Assembly (NCBI GenBank): GCA_003142255.1 | Contig: PLLO01000012.1 | Location: forward strand, 62,001 to 126,000 | Origin: Bacteroidales bacterium | GTDB lineage: Bacteria > Bacteroidota > Bacteroidia > Bacteroidales > VadinHA17 | DNA length: 64,000 nt | Reading direction: 5' to 3' | Part shown: positions 1 to 8,538 of the stretch, piece after piece | How positions within the stretch are numbered: position 1 is the first letter of the stretch | How the letters are laid out: each line of letters begins with the position of its first letter | The notes under the pieces: model-generated | Databases searched by the model: none | What the model was told of the DNA's origin: nothing | What the model saw: the letters and a program-made list of their open reading frames with translations, nothing else | Program-made: the position numbers and the translations under genes

Positions 1-498
1 TGCTGTTTTGCTGTATTTCCATGAGCTTCTGTCCTGATCTGCATGGCCGTTTACCAGCATCAGCGATTCATCTTCAGGTTTAGCCTGAAAGCGCGATGTG
101 GCCCTGATCCTTATTGTCCTTGCAGAGATAAATTCCAGTGAAAATGGAAGAGAAGGTGAAACGGCGTATTCATTTTCAGGGAAATCGATTGGCTTTGATG
201 GCTTTAGTACGCCAAGCATGTTGTTAAACGCCATCCTTGTGAAGTATTCATAGCGGCGATACTTAATCTCACCTTTCCCTGTTTCCGGGTTGAAGGATGA
301 GAGTGAATCTGCCAGGTAATATGCATTGGTGAAGCTGCGGAAATCACTGCTGATGTCATATGGCTCATTCATAAGCTCCTGGCCCTTGTCAGGCGAATTA
401 TAAGGTATCTGGCCCGAAAGAGGTCTGAAGCCTGAAACTATTACTATCAGAATCAGGGTGCAGCAATTGCACCAGGATGTGGATTTTATTTTATTCAT
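1..498 (-). CDS. Probable GH31 family glycosidase, N-terminal part (cut by window edge)
   Basis: An open frame of 166 codons runs from the ATG at 498 leftwards off the window with no stop, so only the N-terminus is seen. It begins with a short basic stretch and a hydrophobic run (LILIVIVSGF) fitting a signal peptide. The later segment, with PFSLEFISARTIRIR near residues 113-127, resembles the N-terminal beta-sandwich of Bacteroidota GH31 alpha-glucosidase/alpha-xylosidase-like proteins. The catalytic TIM barrel is outside the window, so the family call rests on this region only. It lies just downstream of nothing else on this strand except the GH35 gene at 538-2241, 39 bp away, with which it may be co-transcribed. 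A different beta-sandwich glycosidase cannot be excluded. Confidence 0.5.
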   Translation of the reverse strand, partial: MNKIKSTSWCNCCTLILIVIVSGFRPLSGQIPYNSPDKGQELMNEPYDISSDFRSFTNAYYLADSLSSFNPETGKGEIKYRRYEYFTRMAFNNMLGVLKPSKPIDFPENEYAVSPSLPFSLEFISARTIRIRATSRFQAKPEDESLMLVNGHADQDRSSWKYSKTA

Positions 499-537
499 AT
501 TACCTCTTGATTTATTGTGAAATAATTAACAACAGGT

Positions 538-2241
538 TTATTTATATCGGTAGATGGATATTTTTTGCAGGTTTACCTTATCCCATGGAAGCTTGAGACC
601 GGTGCCATCCCAGGTACTGGCATGGGTTTCATCACCGTTGAGCCTTCTTAATGGAATCCATTCGCCATTTTTAAAAACACCTTCGTCAACAGCATTGACT
701 CCAATCCTGGCTGTAGAATCCTCAGGATAAAACAGTATATCCAGGCCTTTACCGGCTGCAATGAATTCATTGGGCCCGGTCTTGATAATAATTGCTCCGG
801 CACTCTTTCTGTCAGGTGACCATGATATGTCAGCCTTGATTTTATAACCTCCCAGTTCAAATTGCTGCTCAGGGGCTGAAGTATCGAGGAGGATTCCCCT
901 CATGGTCCCGATGCCCTGGTTCTTAAGAATTAAGGGTGATATGTTTTTCAGGATTGCGTAGCATTCATCAAGGGGATCATGCTCTGCCAATGCGGCATTA
1001 TCAATTCCGAATGGTGCGAAACAATCAGCGCTATATTCGCCAAGTGTATAAAAAACCCTTGCAACGGCAATATCTCCTCCCCTGGTTTCCGGGATGAACA
1101 AAGGGTTTCCGCTCCTTGTGAAATCCTGGCAGACTGTAGTAAAATAATTTACATATATATCAGGAGCCAGAAAGTCTATTGATGGTGCAGCTGCCCTCCA
1201 TATATCAATAACCTGCGGCAGCGGACCCCCTGAGGGATATGATCCGGGCCAGTAGGTGTCAGGTTGCTTGAGCCAGGCATTTACATACATTGGCAAAGGA
1301 TACTCTTTCTTGCCTGCAGAAGCAATTTTTTCAACATAAAGACCGTAATTCCAGGCTGAAAAAAGTTCCTCAGTATAAAATGACATAAATTGCCACTCTT
1401 TAGGATCAGACTTAAACTCACCTTTCCCGAAAAGTTCTTCCCATGTGCCTGTCGTCCGGAACCCATTAGCTTCCCAGGCCCTGTAAAGGGCCGGATAAAG
1501 ACTCTCTTTATGTCCAACGAGGTATTTTATAAGCTGTTCAGGAACCGGCCCGTTGAAAGCCGCATTGGCACGATCCGAGAAATCGCGGCTGGCATTGCCT
1601 GGTTTAATTGAAAGATTATCAAGTATCCCCATTTCATTTTCGACCTGCATCATCACGACTGTATGTTTCTTTGAATCAGCCTTTCGGATATGTTTCATTA
1701 GTGCAGCGAACGCTTTTGCGTCTGCCTCACATGAGGCTTCGCCAAAAGCTGACAGGATCTCAAGAGGTTTTCCTGTATCGTCTTTCACACGGGGATACTT
1801 ATCATAGTTCTTTTTTACCCATGATGGAATATAGACTGAGCCGGCATTTTTCCAGCTTCCGAACCATATCAGCACCAGCTTCAGGTCTTCCTTTCCAGCT
1901 CCTGCAATTATGCTGTCGACGAGCCTGAAATCATACATTCCCTCCTCTGGCTCAACTAGCTCCCATGAGACTGATGCAATGACACTGTTGAGGTTTTTCT
2001 TAGCCATCCTTTTCCAGACCGGCCTCATATATTCAAATCCACCGCAGGTGGAATTGTGCAGCTCACCGGCAAGAAGCAGAAGAGGCTGGCCGTCAGCTAC
2101 CAGCCGGGTTGCAGTACCGTGTTTCTCAAGATGAGGAATTTTGGAAGCAGATCCCTTGGTAAGAGGGTTAGTCCATTGCTGTTTACAACTGCAGATTGAT
2201 ATTATCAATAAAAACGAGAAGATGACTTTTAATAATCTCAT
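538..2241 (-). CDS. GH35-type beta-galactosidase with DUF5597 C-terminus, lipoprotein
   Basis: 567 residues. The N-terminus (MRLLKVIFSFLLIISICSC) is a lipoprotein signal with candidate Cys17/Cys19, so the enzyme is likely anchored to the outer or periplasmic membrane face. The family's barrel signature is visible: QVENEMG with the presumed acid/base Glu203, and LFIPETRGG with the presumed nucleophile Glu385. The all-beta tail matches the DUF5597 type found in GH35 exo-beta-galactosidases, some of which act on xyloglucan or other plant galactosides (family knowledge). A paralogue of the same length lies at 52050-53762. The GH31-like gene follows 39 bp downstream, a pairing that would suit xyloglucan or galactoside side-chain removal, but the substrate is inference. 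Confidence 0.82.
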   Translation of the reverse strand: MRLLKVIFSFLLIISICSCKQQWTNPLTKGSASKIPHLEKHGTATRLVADGQPLLLLAGELHNSTCGGFEYMRPVWKRMAKKNLNSVIASVSWELVEPEEGMYDFRLVDSIIAGAGKEDLKLVLIWFGSWKNAGSVYIPSWVKKNYDKYPRVKDDTGKPLEILSAFGEASCEADAKAFAALMKHIRKADSKKHTVVMMQVENEMGILDNLSIKPGNASRDFSDRANAAFNGPVPEQLIKYLVGHKESLYPALYRAWEANGFRTTGTWEELFGKGEFKSDPKEWQFMSFYTEELFSAWNYGLYVEKIASAGKKEYPLPMYVNAWLKQPDTYWPGSYPSGGPLPQVIDIWRAAAPSIDFLAPDIYVNYFTTVCQDFTRSGNPLFIPETRGGDIAVARVFYTLGEYSADCFAPFGIDNAALAEHDPLDECYAILKNISPLILKNQGIGTMRGILLDTSAPEQQFELGGYKIKADISWSPDRKSAGAIIIKTGPNEFIAAGKGLDILFYPEDSTARIGVNAVDEGVFKNGEWIPLRRLNGDETHASTWDGTGLKLPWDKVNLQKISIYRYK

Positions 2242-2304
2242 TGGATCAGATTAAAAAATGAATAATGTAAAACTATAGTATTTAAGGCCTGAGAGATTTG
2301 TTTC

Positions 2305-3486
2305 TTAAAATAAAGATACAGGAACTTCTTCACCTTTACGTTCTGCAGAAACATATCCTGCATATATTGTCGCAATAGTGTCTGCGGCAAGCAAACTATT
2401 GCTTTCCAGCGGATCACCGAATGCCGCTGATCTGTAGAAAGCCTCCATCTCATGCTGATAGCCCGTAAACCATGCTTCATCGGGTGAAACTGACGACCAG
2501 CCCTGTTTCGTTTCGGTTTTCTCGACAATATATACGTCTTTAAAATGTCTTTCATCAGGAGTATAGGTCTGCATGGCATTATTCGGGCCGATATTGCATA
2601 TTGTCCGGTGATTGCTGGTATTAAGCTCTATCCAGTTATGTACTCCTCCCATAACAAGCTCGCTGGCAAAAATATCTGCAAAGGTTCCATCCTCAAAGAC
2701 AATATGCATACCGGCAAAGTCCTCAATATCCTTATATGTCGTTCTCAGGTGACCCTCATTCTGATATCCTTTCATACGGGTGATGGCATGTGTTCTGGCT
2801 GAAACTGATAATGGTCTTATGGGTTTGCCATTTCTGGCCTTGCCTTCCGCTTGCTTGAAGTATAATGCAGCCGAAAGAGGATGACATCCTTTTCCGATCA
2901 TTGATCCGCCGCCCGAGAACTTCCAGTCTCCATAGGTAAGTGAGTGTGAGCCGGAATGTGATTCTTCTCCATGGATCCAGAGCACCTGGGCTTTTGTCTT
3001 CTCCAGCATTTCACGTTCTTTCTGTATAGCAGGAGCATATACCCAGTTCTCAGCGTACATTATTTCCCCTTTGCTTCTCTTTTCAGCATCTAACATTCTT
3101 TTTATGCTTGCAAGTGACTGTTCAAGGCCCTTCTCCCTCGGAAAGCTGTCACCGCTGAATTCTTTGCTTCCATCACCGAAATATCCCGTGAATGGTTTTT
3201 CAACTATTACATGCCTGTCTTTTTTGAGAGCTGCGATCACTATTTGTTCATGGGTTGAAGGTGGAGTGCAGACATGAAGTACATCGACATTATCAATCAG
3301 CTCATCAAGATTTTTAAAGGCCATTAGACTCCTTGGTCCGGTGAATTGTTCCAGCCGCTCAGCAGTCGGGGAATAAGCTCCGGTTATATTAACTTTAACC
3401 GAATGCAGGCGAAGCAAGGCTTCATAATGGAATTTTGCCGCATATCCCGACCCTGCTATTCCACACCGGATAATTCTTTCTGCCAT
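2305..3486 (-). CDS. Gfo/Idh/MocA family oxidoreductase, cytoplasmic
   Basis: 393 residues from the ATG at 3486. An upstream in-frame Met at 3663 would put 59 residues inside the end of the neighbouring peptidase gene and precede the Rossmann motif by an unrelated stretch, so it is rejected. The N-terminus IIRCGIAGSGYAAKFHYEAL is the NAD(P)-binding GxGxxA fold, and HVIVEKPFTG carries the EKP motif typical of the family. There is no signal peptide, unlike the Tat-exported relative at 24399. Family members oxidise or reduce sugars, inositols and related alcohols; the substrate is not readable here. It starts 10 bp after the prolyl oligopeptidase stop, so the two may share a transcript. Confidence 0.8.
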   Translation of the reverse strand: MAERIIRCGIAGSGYAAKFHYEALLRLHSVKVNITGAYSPTAERLEQFTGPRSLMAFKNLDELIDNVDVLHVCTPPSTHEQIVIAALKKDRHVIVEKPFTGYFGDGSKEFSGDSFPREKGLEQSLASIKRMLDAEKRSKGEIMYAENWVYAPAIQKEREMLEKTKAQVLWIHGEESHSGSHSLTYGDWKFSGGGSMIGKGCHPLSAALYFKQAEGKARNGKPIRPLSVSARTHAITRMKGYQNEGHLRTTYKDIEDFAGMHIVFEDGTFADIFASELVMGGVHNWIELNTSNHRTICNIGPNNAMQTYTPDERHFKDVYIVEKTETKQGWSSVSPDEAWFTGYQHEMEAFYRSAAFGDPLESNSLLAADTIATIYAGYVSAERKGEEVPVSLF

Positions 3487-3496
3487 GATCAGTCTG

Positions 3497-5608
3497 TTAT
3501 TTAAGATTTTTAATTCCCATGTTCCAGAGGGTGAAACTGAAAATATCAGCGGTCTGTTCAATCGTCTTGCTAACGGGTGTGCCTGCTCCATGCCCCGCTT
3601 TTGTTTCAATCCGTATAAGAACCGGATTCGTACCGGATTGTTTTGCCTGCATCTGGGCTGCAAATTTGAATGAATGTGCCGGGACTACACGGTCATCATG
3701 ATCACCAGTTGTTATAAAGGTGGCGGGATATTTAATTCCCTCCCTAACATTCTGAACAGGAGAGTATTTCAGAATATAATTAAACATTTCAGGGCTGTCT
3801 TCAGCCGTACCGAAGTCATAGGCCCAGCCAGCCCCGGCAGTGAATTTGTGATATCTCAGCATATCCATAACGCCGACTGCCGGAAGAGCAACTTTGAACA
3901 GTTCAGGCTGTTGGGTAAGGACAGCTCCAACAAGAAGTCCTCCGTTCGATCCGCCTCTTACTGCAAGGAAATCAGGCGAAGTGTACTTATTGTCAATAAG
4001 ATACTGAGCTGCAGCAATGAAATCATCAAAAACATTTTGCTTGTGCATTTTTGTTCCGGCGAGATGCCATTTTTCCCCGTATTCATTTCCTCCCCTGATG
4101 TTTGCCACCGCATATACTCCGCCCAGCTCAAGCCATTCAGCCGTGGTTATGCTAAACCCAGGAGTAATGGGGATACTAAAACCGCCGTAGCCATATAGCA
4201 TAGTCGGATTCTTCCCGTTCAGGATGATCCCTTTTTTGTATGTTATTATCATCGGAACACGGGTACTATCCTTTGAATAATAGAACACCTGTTTCGTTTC
4301 AAAATCTTCACTGTTGAATAAAACTACAGGTTTCTTGTATACTCCCGTATTACCCGATATCGGATCCATTTTGTAGATGGAGGATGGAGTTGTATAATTT
4401 GTAAAAGAATAATAAATTTCCTTGTCCTCCTTCTTGCTGGAAAACCCTGAAGCTGAGCCTATTCCCGGGAGAGATATTTCCCTTATCATTTTTCCTGTAC
4501 TGTCAAATTGCTTAACCTTTGATATAGCGTCAACCATGTAATTTGCAAAGAAATATCCTGATCCGGTCGAAGGCTGAAGAACATTTTCCGTTTCAGGAAT
4601 GAAATCCTTCCAGTTTTCAACACCCGGGTTCCCTGCATCAACAGTCACTATCCTGTTATTAGGTGCGTTAAGGTCAGTGAGGATGAAGAGTTTTGACCCT
4701 TCGTTGTCAATTATATTATGACTGTTTTCAAAATTACCCACAACGACCTGGAACCCGGCTGCTTTTTTTGTCAGGTCTTTGATATATAATTCATTGCCTG
4801 TTGTTGAGACTGAAGCTGTAACCACGAGATATCTTTCATCCTCTGTAATGTTAGCTCCTATATATCTTCTTACCAGGTCAGCGCCGAACACTACTTTATC
4901 ATTTGACTGTTTGGTACCGACTTTATGATAATAGAGCTTATGATGGTCAGTCATTGCAGAAAGCTGGCTCCCTTTCGGCTTATCATATGTTGAGTAATAA
5001 AAGCCATCGTTTCCCTGCCATGCTATTCCGGTGAATTTAACATCGACAAGGGTATCCCCCGTTATTTGCTTTGTTATTGCGTTCAATGTGATGACTTTCC
5101 TCCAGTCGGATCCTCCTTCTGAAATTGTGTATGCAACCATGCTTCCGTCCTTTGAGAATCCCATCTCACCCAGGGAGGTTGTCCCGTCGGCCGAAAAGGT
5201 ATTGGGATCAAGAAACAGCTCAGGCTTACCTCCGTCCTTCTGCCGGTAATAAACAAACTGATTCTGGAGACCGTTATTTTTTGTAAAATAGGTATATGCA
5301 CCTTCATTGAAGGGCATACCGAATTTTTCATAATTCCACATTTTTTTCAGCTGCTCTTTGATCTGCGCCCTGTAAGGAATCTTGTCAAGATATCCGAACG
5401 TGAGTGCATTCTGCTCCTTAACCCATGCAGCTGTTTCATCTGATTTGTCATCCTCGAGCCACCTGTACGGATCAGGGACCGGAGTTCCAAATATTGTATC
5501 AACTACATTTCCTTTTTTGGTAACGGGGTATTCAATTTTTTTATTGTGATCAGTGCCGCAGCTTGCCAACAGTGCAAGCAGAAGGGTGAACAGGATTAGT
5601 TTTTTCAT
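3497..5608 (-). CDS. Prolyl oligopeptidase (S9A), lipoprotein
   Basis: 703 residues, the normal length for the family plus a signal. The N-terminus MKKLILFTLLLALLASCG is a classical lipobox (LASC, Cys17), so the enzyme is exported and lipid-anchored. Residues about 25-440 fit the N-terminal seven-bladed propeller domain, and about 445-703 the alpha/beta-hydrolase domain. The catalytic triad is readable: Ser554 in GGSNGG, Asp638 in DHDDRVVP and His673 in AGHGAG. It cleaves short peptides after proline (family knowledge). It probably serves peptide scavenging rather than glycan use, and has no obvious link to the carbohydrate genes around it. The call is secure. Confidence 0.95.
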   Translation of the reverse strand: MKKLILFTLLLALLASCGTDHNKKIEYPVTKKGNVVDTIFGTPVPDPYRWLEDDKSDETAAWVKEQNALTFGYLDKIPYRAQIKEQLKKMWNYEKFGMPFNEGAYTYFTKNNGLQNQFVYYRQKDGGKPELFLDPNTFSADGTTSLGEMGFSKDGSMVAYTISEGGSDWRKVITLNAITKQITGDTLVDVKFTGIAWQGNDGFYYSTYDKPKGSQLSAMTDHHKLYYHKVGTKQSNDKVVFGADLVRRYIGANITEDERYLVVTASVSTTGNELYIKDLTKKAAGFQVVVGNFENSHNIIDNEGSKLFILTDLNAPNNRIVTVDAGNPGVENWKDFIPETENVLQPSTGSGYFFANYMVDAISKVKQFDSTGKMIREISLPGIGSASGFSSKKEDKEIYYSFTNYTTPSSIYKMDPISGNTGVYKKPVVLFNSEDFETKQVFYYSKDSTRVPMIITYKKGIILNGKNPTMLYGYGGFSIPITPGFSITTAEWLELGGVYAVANIRGGNEYGEKWHLAGTKMHKQNVFDDFIAAAQYLIDNKYTSPDFLAVRGGSNGGLLVGAVLTQQPELFKVALPAVGVMDMLRYHKFTAGAGWAYDFGTAEDSPEMFNYILKYSPVQNVREGIKYPATFITTGDHDDRVVPAHSFKFAAQMQAKQSGTNPVLIRIETKAGHGAGTPVSKTIEQTADIFSFTLWNMGIKNLK

Positions 5609-5685
5609 TAGTTACTTTTTTGAAGTTGTACATTCAGACTGTATCATCACAGCATATCTTCCCAAAATTAGGCAATATGTTTTAA

Positions 5686-6147
5686 TTACCTGCCCACGAA
5701 AGAGTATTTCAGGTTTTCCTGGATTATCCTTGCAATCATCATCTGGCCGTCAGGATTAAGGTGAACCCCGTCGGCGGAGAGGAAATTGAAAACAGGAAGA
5801 AGGATATGGAATGAATCAATGAAATAGATTTTCTCGACTTTTGCCATCGAGACAAGCATTTCATTAAGCTGCCTTACTCGATCCAGTCCCCCGGCATATT
5901 TTTCTCCAACCAGCTGATCGGAGCCGAACGGGGGAGGAGATACAATGGTACGGATTTTCTTTAGCTGGGTCACCCATCCATCAGACAGTGCACCATTGGA
6001 ATCCCCGATGGCAAGAATCTTAAGAGAATTTTCTTTATGCCGTTGTGATTCAGACAGATCACTTGCGGAAATATTTGAAGCGAGACAAGCTAAAATAAAT
6101 ATTGCAATTGATGTTATTGATAAATTACGCATAATATATTTTTTCAT
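5686..6147 (-). pseudogene. SGNH/GDSL hydrolase with in-frame internal deletion
   Basis: 153 residues with a signal peptide (MRNLSITSIAIFILACLAS region). The start of an SGNH esterase is present: AIGDSNG with the nucleophile Ser50. So is the end: DGVHLNPDGQ with Asp126 and His129. The middle is missing. After SDGWVTQLKKI (about residue 65) the frame jumps straight to IVSPPPFG, a segment that in intact relatives follows the block with the conserved GxND. The oxyanion-hole Gly and Asn blocks are therefore absent, and the protein is shorter than typical SGNH enzymes of about 200-250 residues. Reading frame and both ends are intact, so it could still be made, but normal catalysis is unlikely. The join is near position 5952. 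Confidence 0.65.
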
Positions 6148-6155
6148 AAAAGTGT

Positions 6156-6842
6156 TTACTTCCAGCTATATATTCTCCAGTTATTTTCTTTTGCTATCCT
6201 CTTCAGTTTTTTATCCGGATTGACGCAAACCGGATGCCCAACAATACTGAGCGCAGGCTGATCAATAATCGCATCCCCGTAATACCAGGCATCGTTCACA
6301 GCAGTGTTATTTTTTTCACAATACTCTTTTAACCTGACCAATTTTTCATCCCCGTAACATAGATTTCCTTGGGGCTTCCCGGTAAGTAACCCATCCTTAA
6401 TTTCAAGTTCAGAACAGATTATGTCATCCATTTCAAGATATTCAGCAACAGCTTTGCAAATAGGTACCAGCGAAGATGATAAAATAACTGTCCGTGCATT
6501 ACTCTCCTTATGGATTCTCAGTTCATTAAAAACTTCAGGGTGAATTGATGGCTGCATTACTTTTCTGAAGACCTCCTTGCAAAGGTCAGTCAAAGTTTCC
6601 TGAGGCATGCCTTTTACCCATCCTGTCATCTTTTCCATTATCATGACGGGATCAGCCAGCCTTAACCTGTAAAATGTTCCGAAGTAAAGGGCAACGGCGA
6701 GGTCGGAGCTTTTCAGGAGACCTTTCCTGAGGGCTTCCCTTGCGAGCGCTCTTCCGCTGATGGCTTTGGTTATAGTCCTGTCGAGGTCAAAAAAAGCAAT
6801 ATATCTGACTTCCTTATCCTCTTTTGTAGAAATGGTTGCCAT
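6156..6842 (-). CDS. HAD-IB family phosphatase (SerB-like)
   Basis: 228 residues from the ATG at 6842. A farther Met at 6902 would lie deep inside the upstream gene and is rejected. The nucleophile motif FFDLDRT gives Asp19 and Asp21. A later YYGDAIIDQPAL segment is the Mg-binding motif of subclass IB phosphatases, relatives of phosphoserine phosphatase and of the phosphatases fused to or found beside acyltransferases. No signal peptide is seen. The start overlaps the end of the diacylglycerol-kinase-like gene by 29 bp, which suggests translational coupling, and PlsC lies upstream in the same direction. A role in dephosphorylating a lipid or headgroup intermediate is plausible but inferred; the true substrate could be any phosphomonoester. 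Confidence 0.82.
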   Translation of the reverse strand: MATISTKEDKEVRYIAFFDLDRTITKAISGRALAREALRKGLLKSSDLAVALYFGTFYRLRLADPVMIMEKMTGWVKGMPQETLTDLCKEVFRKVMQPSIHPEVFNELRIHKESNARTVILSSSLVPICKAVAEYLEMDDIICSELEIKDGLLTGKPQGNLCYGDEKLVRLKEYCEKNNTAVNDAWYYGDAIIDQPALSIVGHPVCVNPDKKLKRIAKENNWRIYSWK

Positions 6843-7746
6843 CAGGATTGTAAATGATATTAATACCTCCCGGGATAATGCTGATATTAAACTTATCTGC
6901 AAAGCTCAGTTCTCCATCCACATGGAAAGGTACCTTAACCGGGAATTCCAGGTTCACGGCAGGAGTCTTGAAATAATGTACTCTCTTGTCCCTGATATGT
7001 TTTCCCTTAAGTACCAGAAGCAGCAGCCTGAACCTGTGAAAAAGATTTAATTTACCAATTGAACATACATCCAGTAGCCCGTCATTTGCAATGGCTTCAG
7101 GGGTCAGGAAAAAGCTCCCGGCAAAACGTCGGCCAATTGATACGGTGTTCATAAAGCAATCTATTTCATGGCTGGTGTCATTGCTCTTTACGTTCATCCT
7201 CTTCTCCCTGAAAAACAGCAATGTTTTGACTATATGCCATATATATTTATCAGCGCCGCCTTTCCTTACCATGCCTTCTTCAGTATAGTTCTGAGCAGCA
7301 ACTTCAGCATCAAATCCGATTCCCAGACCATTCAGAAAAATCATATCATTGACGATCCCGACATCATGGCCTATAACGTTTTTTCTGAAAAACATGTCCC
7401 AGTCGCTATCCGTGAACCGGTCGGGGAAACCGGGTATCTGGTTAAAATCATTTCCTGTTCCGGCAGGGATAATTCCGGTTACCACCTGCTTGTTGCCGAT
7501 GAGAGCCCTGGCCACTTCATTCAGGGTGCCATCGCCTCCGACAGCAATAATATATTTTATACCTCTTTTGACGGCAGCTTTTGAAAGTTCAGTAGCATGG
7601 CCCGGCCGTTCTGTGAGAATGATTTCAGCATCGAGGTTATATTTCCTGATCTTCTCTTCTATGACCGGCACCATCGTTTTGCCAAAAAGGTTACCTGAGA
7701 TAGGGTTTACAATGAAAACCCACTTTTCTTTATCCTCTTCTGTCAT
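6814..7746 (-). CDS. Diacylglycerol kinase-like lipid kinase (DagK/YegS family)
   Basis: 310 residues, full family length. NPISG near the N-terminus, the nucleotide-binding GGDGTLNEV at residues 70-78 and GTGNDF identify the DAGK catalytic family. Soluble bacterial members phosphorylate diacylglycerol, or sphingoid bases in sphingolipid-making Bacteroidota, at the inner leaflet (family knowledge). It is the middle gene of a lipid operon: PlsC is 13 bp upstream, and the HAD phosphatase start overlaps its 3' end. Making phosphatidate by acylation (PlsC) and by phosphorylation (this gene) from one transcript suggests phospholipid turnover. Which lipid is used cannot be told from the sequence. 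Confidence 0.9.
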   Translation of the reverse strand: MTEEDKEKWVFIVNPISGNLFGKTMVPVIEEKIRKYNLDAEIILTERPGHATELSKAAVKRGIKYIIAVGGDGTLNEVARALIGNKQVVTGIIPAGTGNDFNQIPGFPDRFTDSDWDMFFRKNVIGHDVGIVNDMIFLNGLGIGFDAEVAAQNYTEEGMVRKGGADKYIWHIVKTLLFFREKRMNVKSNDTSHEIDCFMNTVSIGRRFAGSFFLTPEAIANDGLLDVCSIGKLNLFHRFRLLLLVLKGKHIRDKRVHYFKTPAVNLEFPVKVPFHVDGELSFADKFNISIIPGGINIIYNPDGNHFYKRG

Positions 7747-7759
7747 TTATTTTATCTTT

Positions 7760-8473
7760 TTAATGATATGCCGATTCAATTACGGTTTTAACGGTGTCTA
7801 TGATTTCCCTGTCACTTTTATTTATTAGTTCTTCTTTCGGTATCGCTTTATGAATCACAACCTCCAGCTTTGACCTGAAATTGATGTAGAACCTGTTTTT
7901 AGGCTTAAGATCATAAAAACCATTAAGGGTGACGGGCAATATTGATATGTTCCTCGTTTTAAAAAGGTAGATAAACCCCCGGTAGAATGGGTTTATTTTT
8001 CCGCTTGTTGTCCTTGTTCCTTCCGGGAAGAGAGCCACCGACTGGTTTTGGGACTTTTCCATAAGCTGTTGTAGCATATGCCGGGTATTTGTAACCGTAG
8101 GTTCTTTGAAAGGAACATAATCAGTCATTTTCAGGAATTTTCCGAAAATGGGAACCTTGAGAAGCCGTTCGTGCCCGAACCACGAAACCTGCGGAAAAAA
8201 TGAAATGATTGCAACAATGTCGAAGAGGCTTGCATGGTTTGCGACGACTATATATCTTTCATTTTTATTTATATTCTCCTTCCCTGAAACTCTCAGATTC
8301 TTACCCATCAGGATGAACACAGCTTTTGCCCAGACCATTGTAATTACCCTTACTGGCCCTCTGGCATTTATCCATGTAAGAGGGATTAAGAAAATTACAC
8401 TAATTGCGGTAAATACATAGAGAACCCCGAAGACGGGTACAGACAGCAGTGCATATATACCTGAAAATATCAT
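7760..8473 (-). CDS. plsC: 1-acyl-sn-glycerol-3-phosphate acyltransferase (PlsC-like)
   Basis: 237 residues. Two hydrophobic segments in the first 60 residues anchor it in the inner membrane. The acyltransferase motifs are clear: NHASLFD with His80 and Asp85 (HxxxxD), and FPEGTRT with Glu151-Gly-Thr-Arg154, which binds the phosphate. It transfers an acyl group to lysophosphatidate to make phosphatidate. It is the first gene of the three-gene lipid operon that continues with the lipid kinase and the HAD phosphatase. Related acyltransferases for ornithine lipids share these motifs, so the exact acceptor is somewhat open. Confidence 0.88.
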   Translation of the reverse strand: MIFSGIYALLSVPVFGVLYVFTAISVIFLIPLTWINARGPVRVITMVWAKAVFILMGKNLRVSGKENINKNERYIVVANHASLFDIVAIISFFPQVSWFGHERLLKVPIFGKFLKMTDYVPFKEPTVTNTRHMLQQLMEKSQNQSVALFPEGTRTTSGKINPFYRGFIYLFKTRNISILPVTLNGFYDLKPKNRFYINFRSKLEVVIHKAIPKEELINKSDREIIDTVKTVIESAYH

Positions 8474-8538
8474 CCGTTCACTTTTCCGACAACAAAATAA
8501 AGTTTTTTTTTAAATAACCAATATTAAGATGCCTATTA

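Noticed and set aside
3487-3663. Extended N-terminus of the cytosolic Gfo/Idh protein
   Set aside because: It would overlap the end of the peptidase gene by over 160 bp and place unrelated residues before the Rossmann fold.
3674-4198. 174-codon open frame antisense to the prolyl oligopeptidase gene
   Set aside because: Opposite a gene with an intact catalytic triad; no family features, so taken as a shadow.
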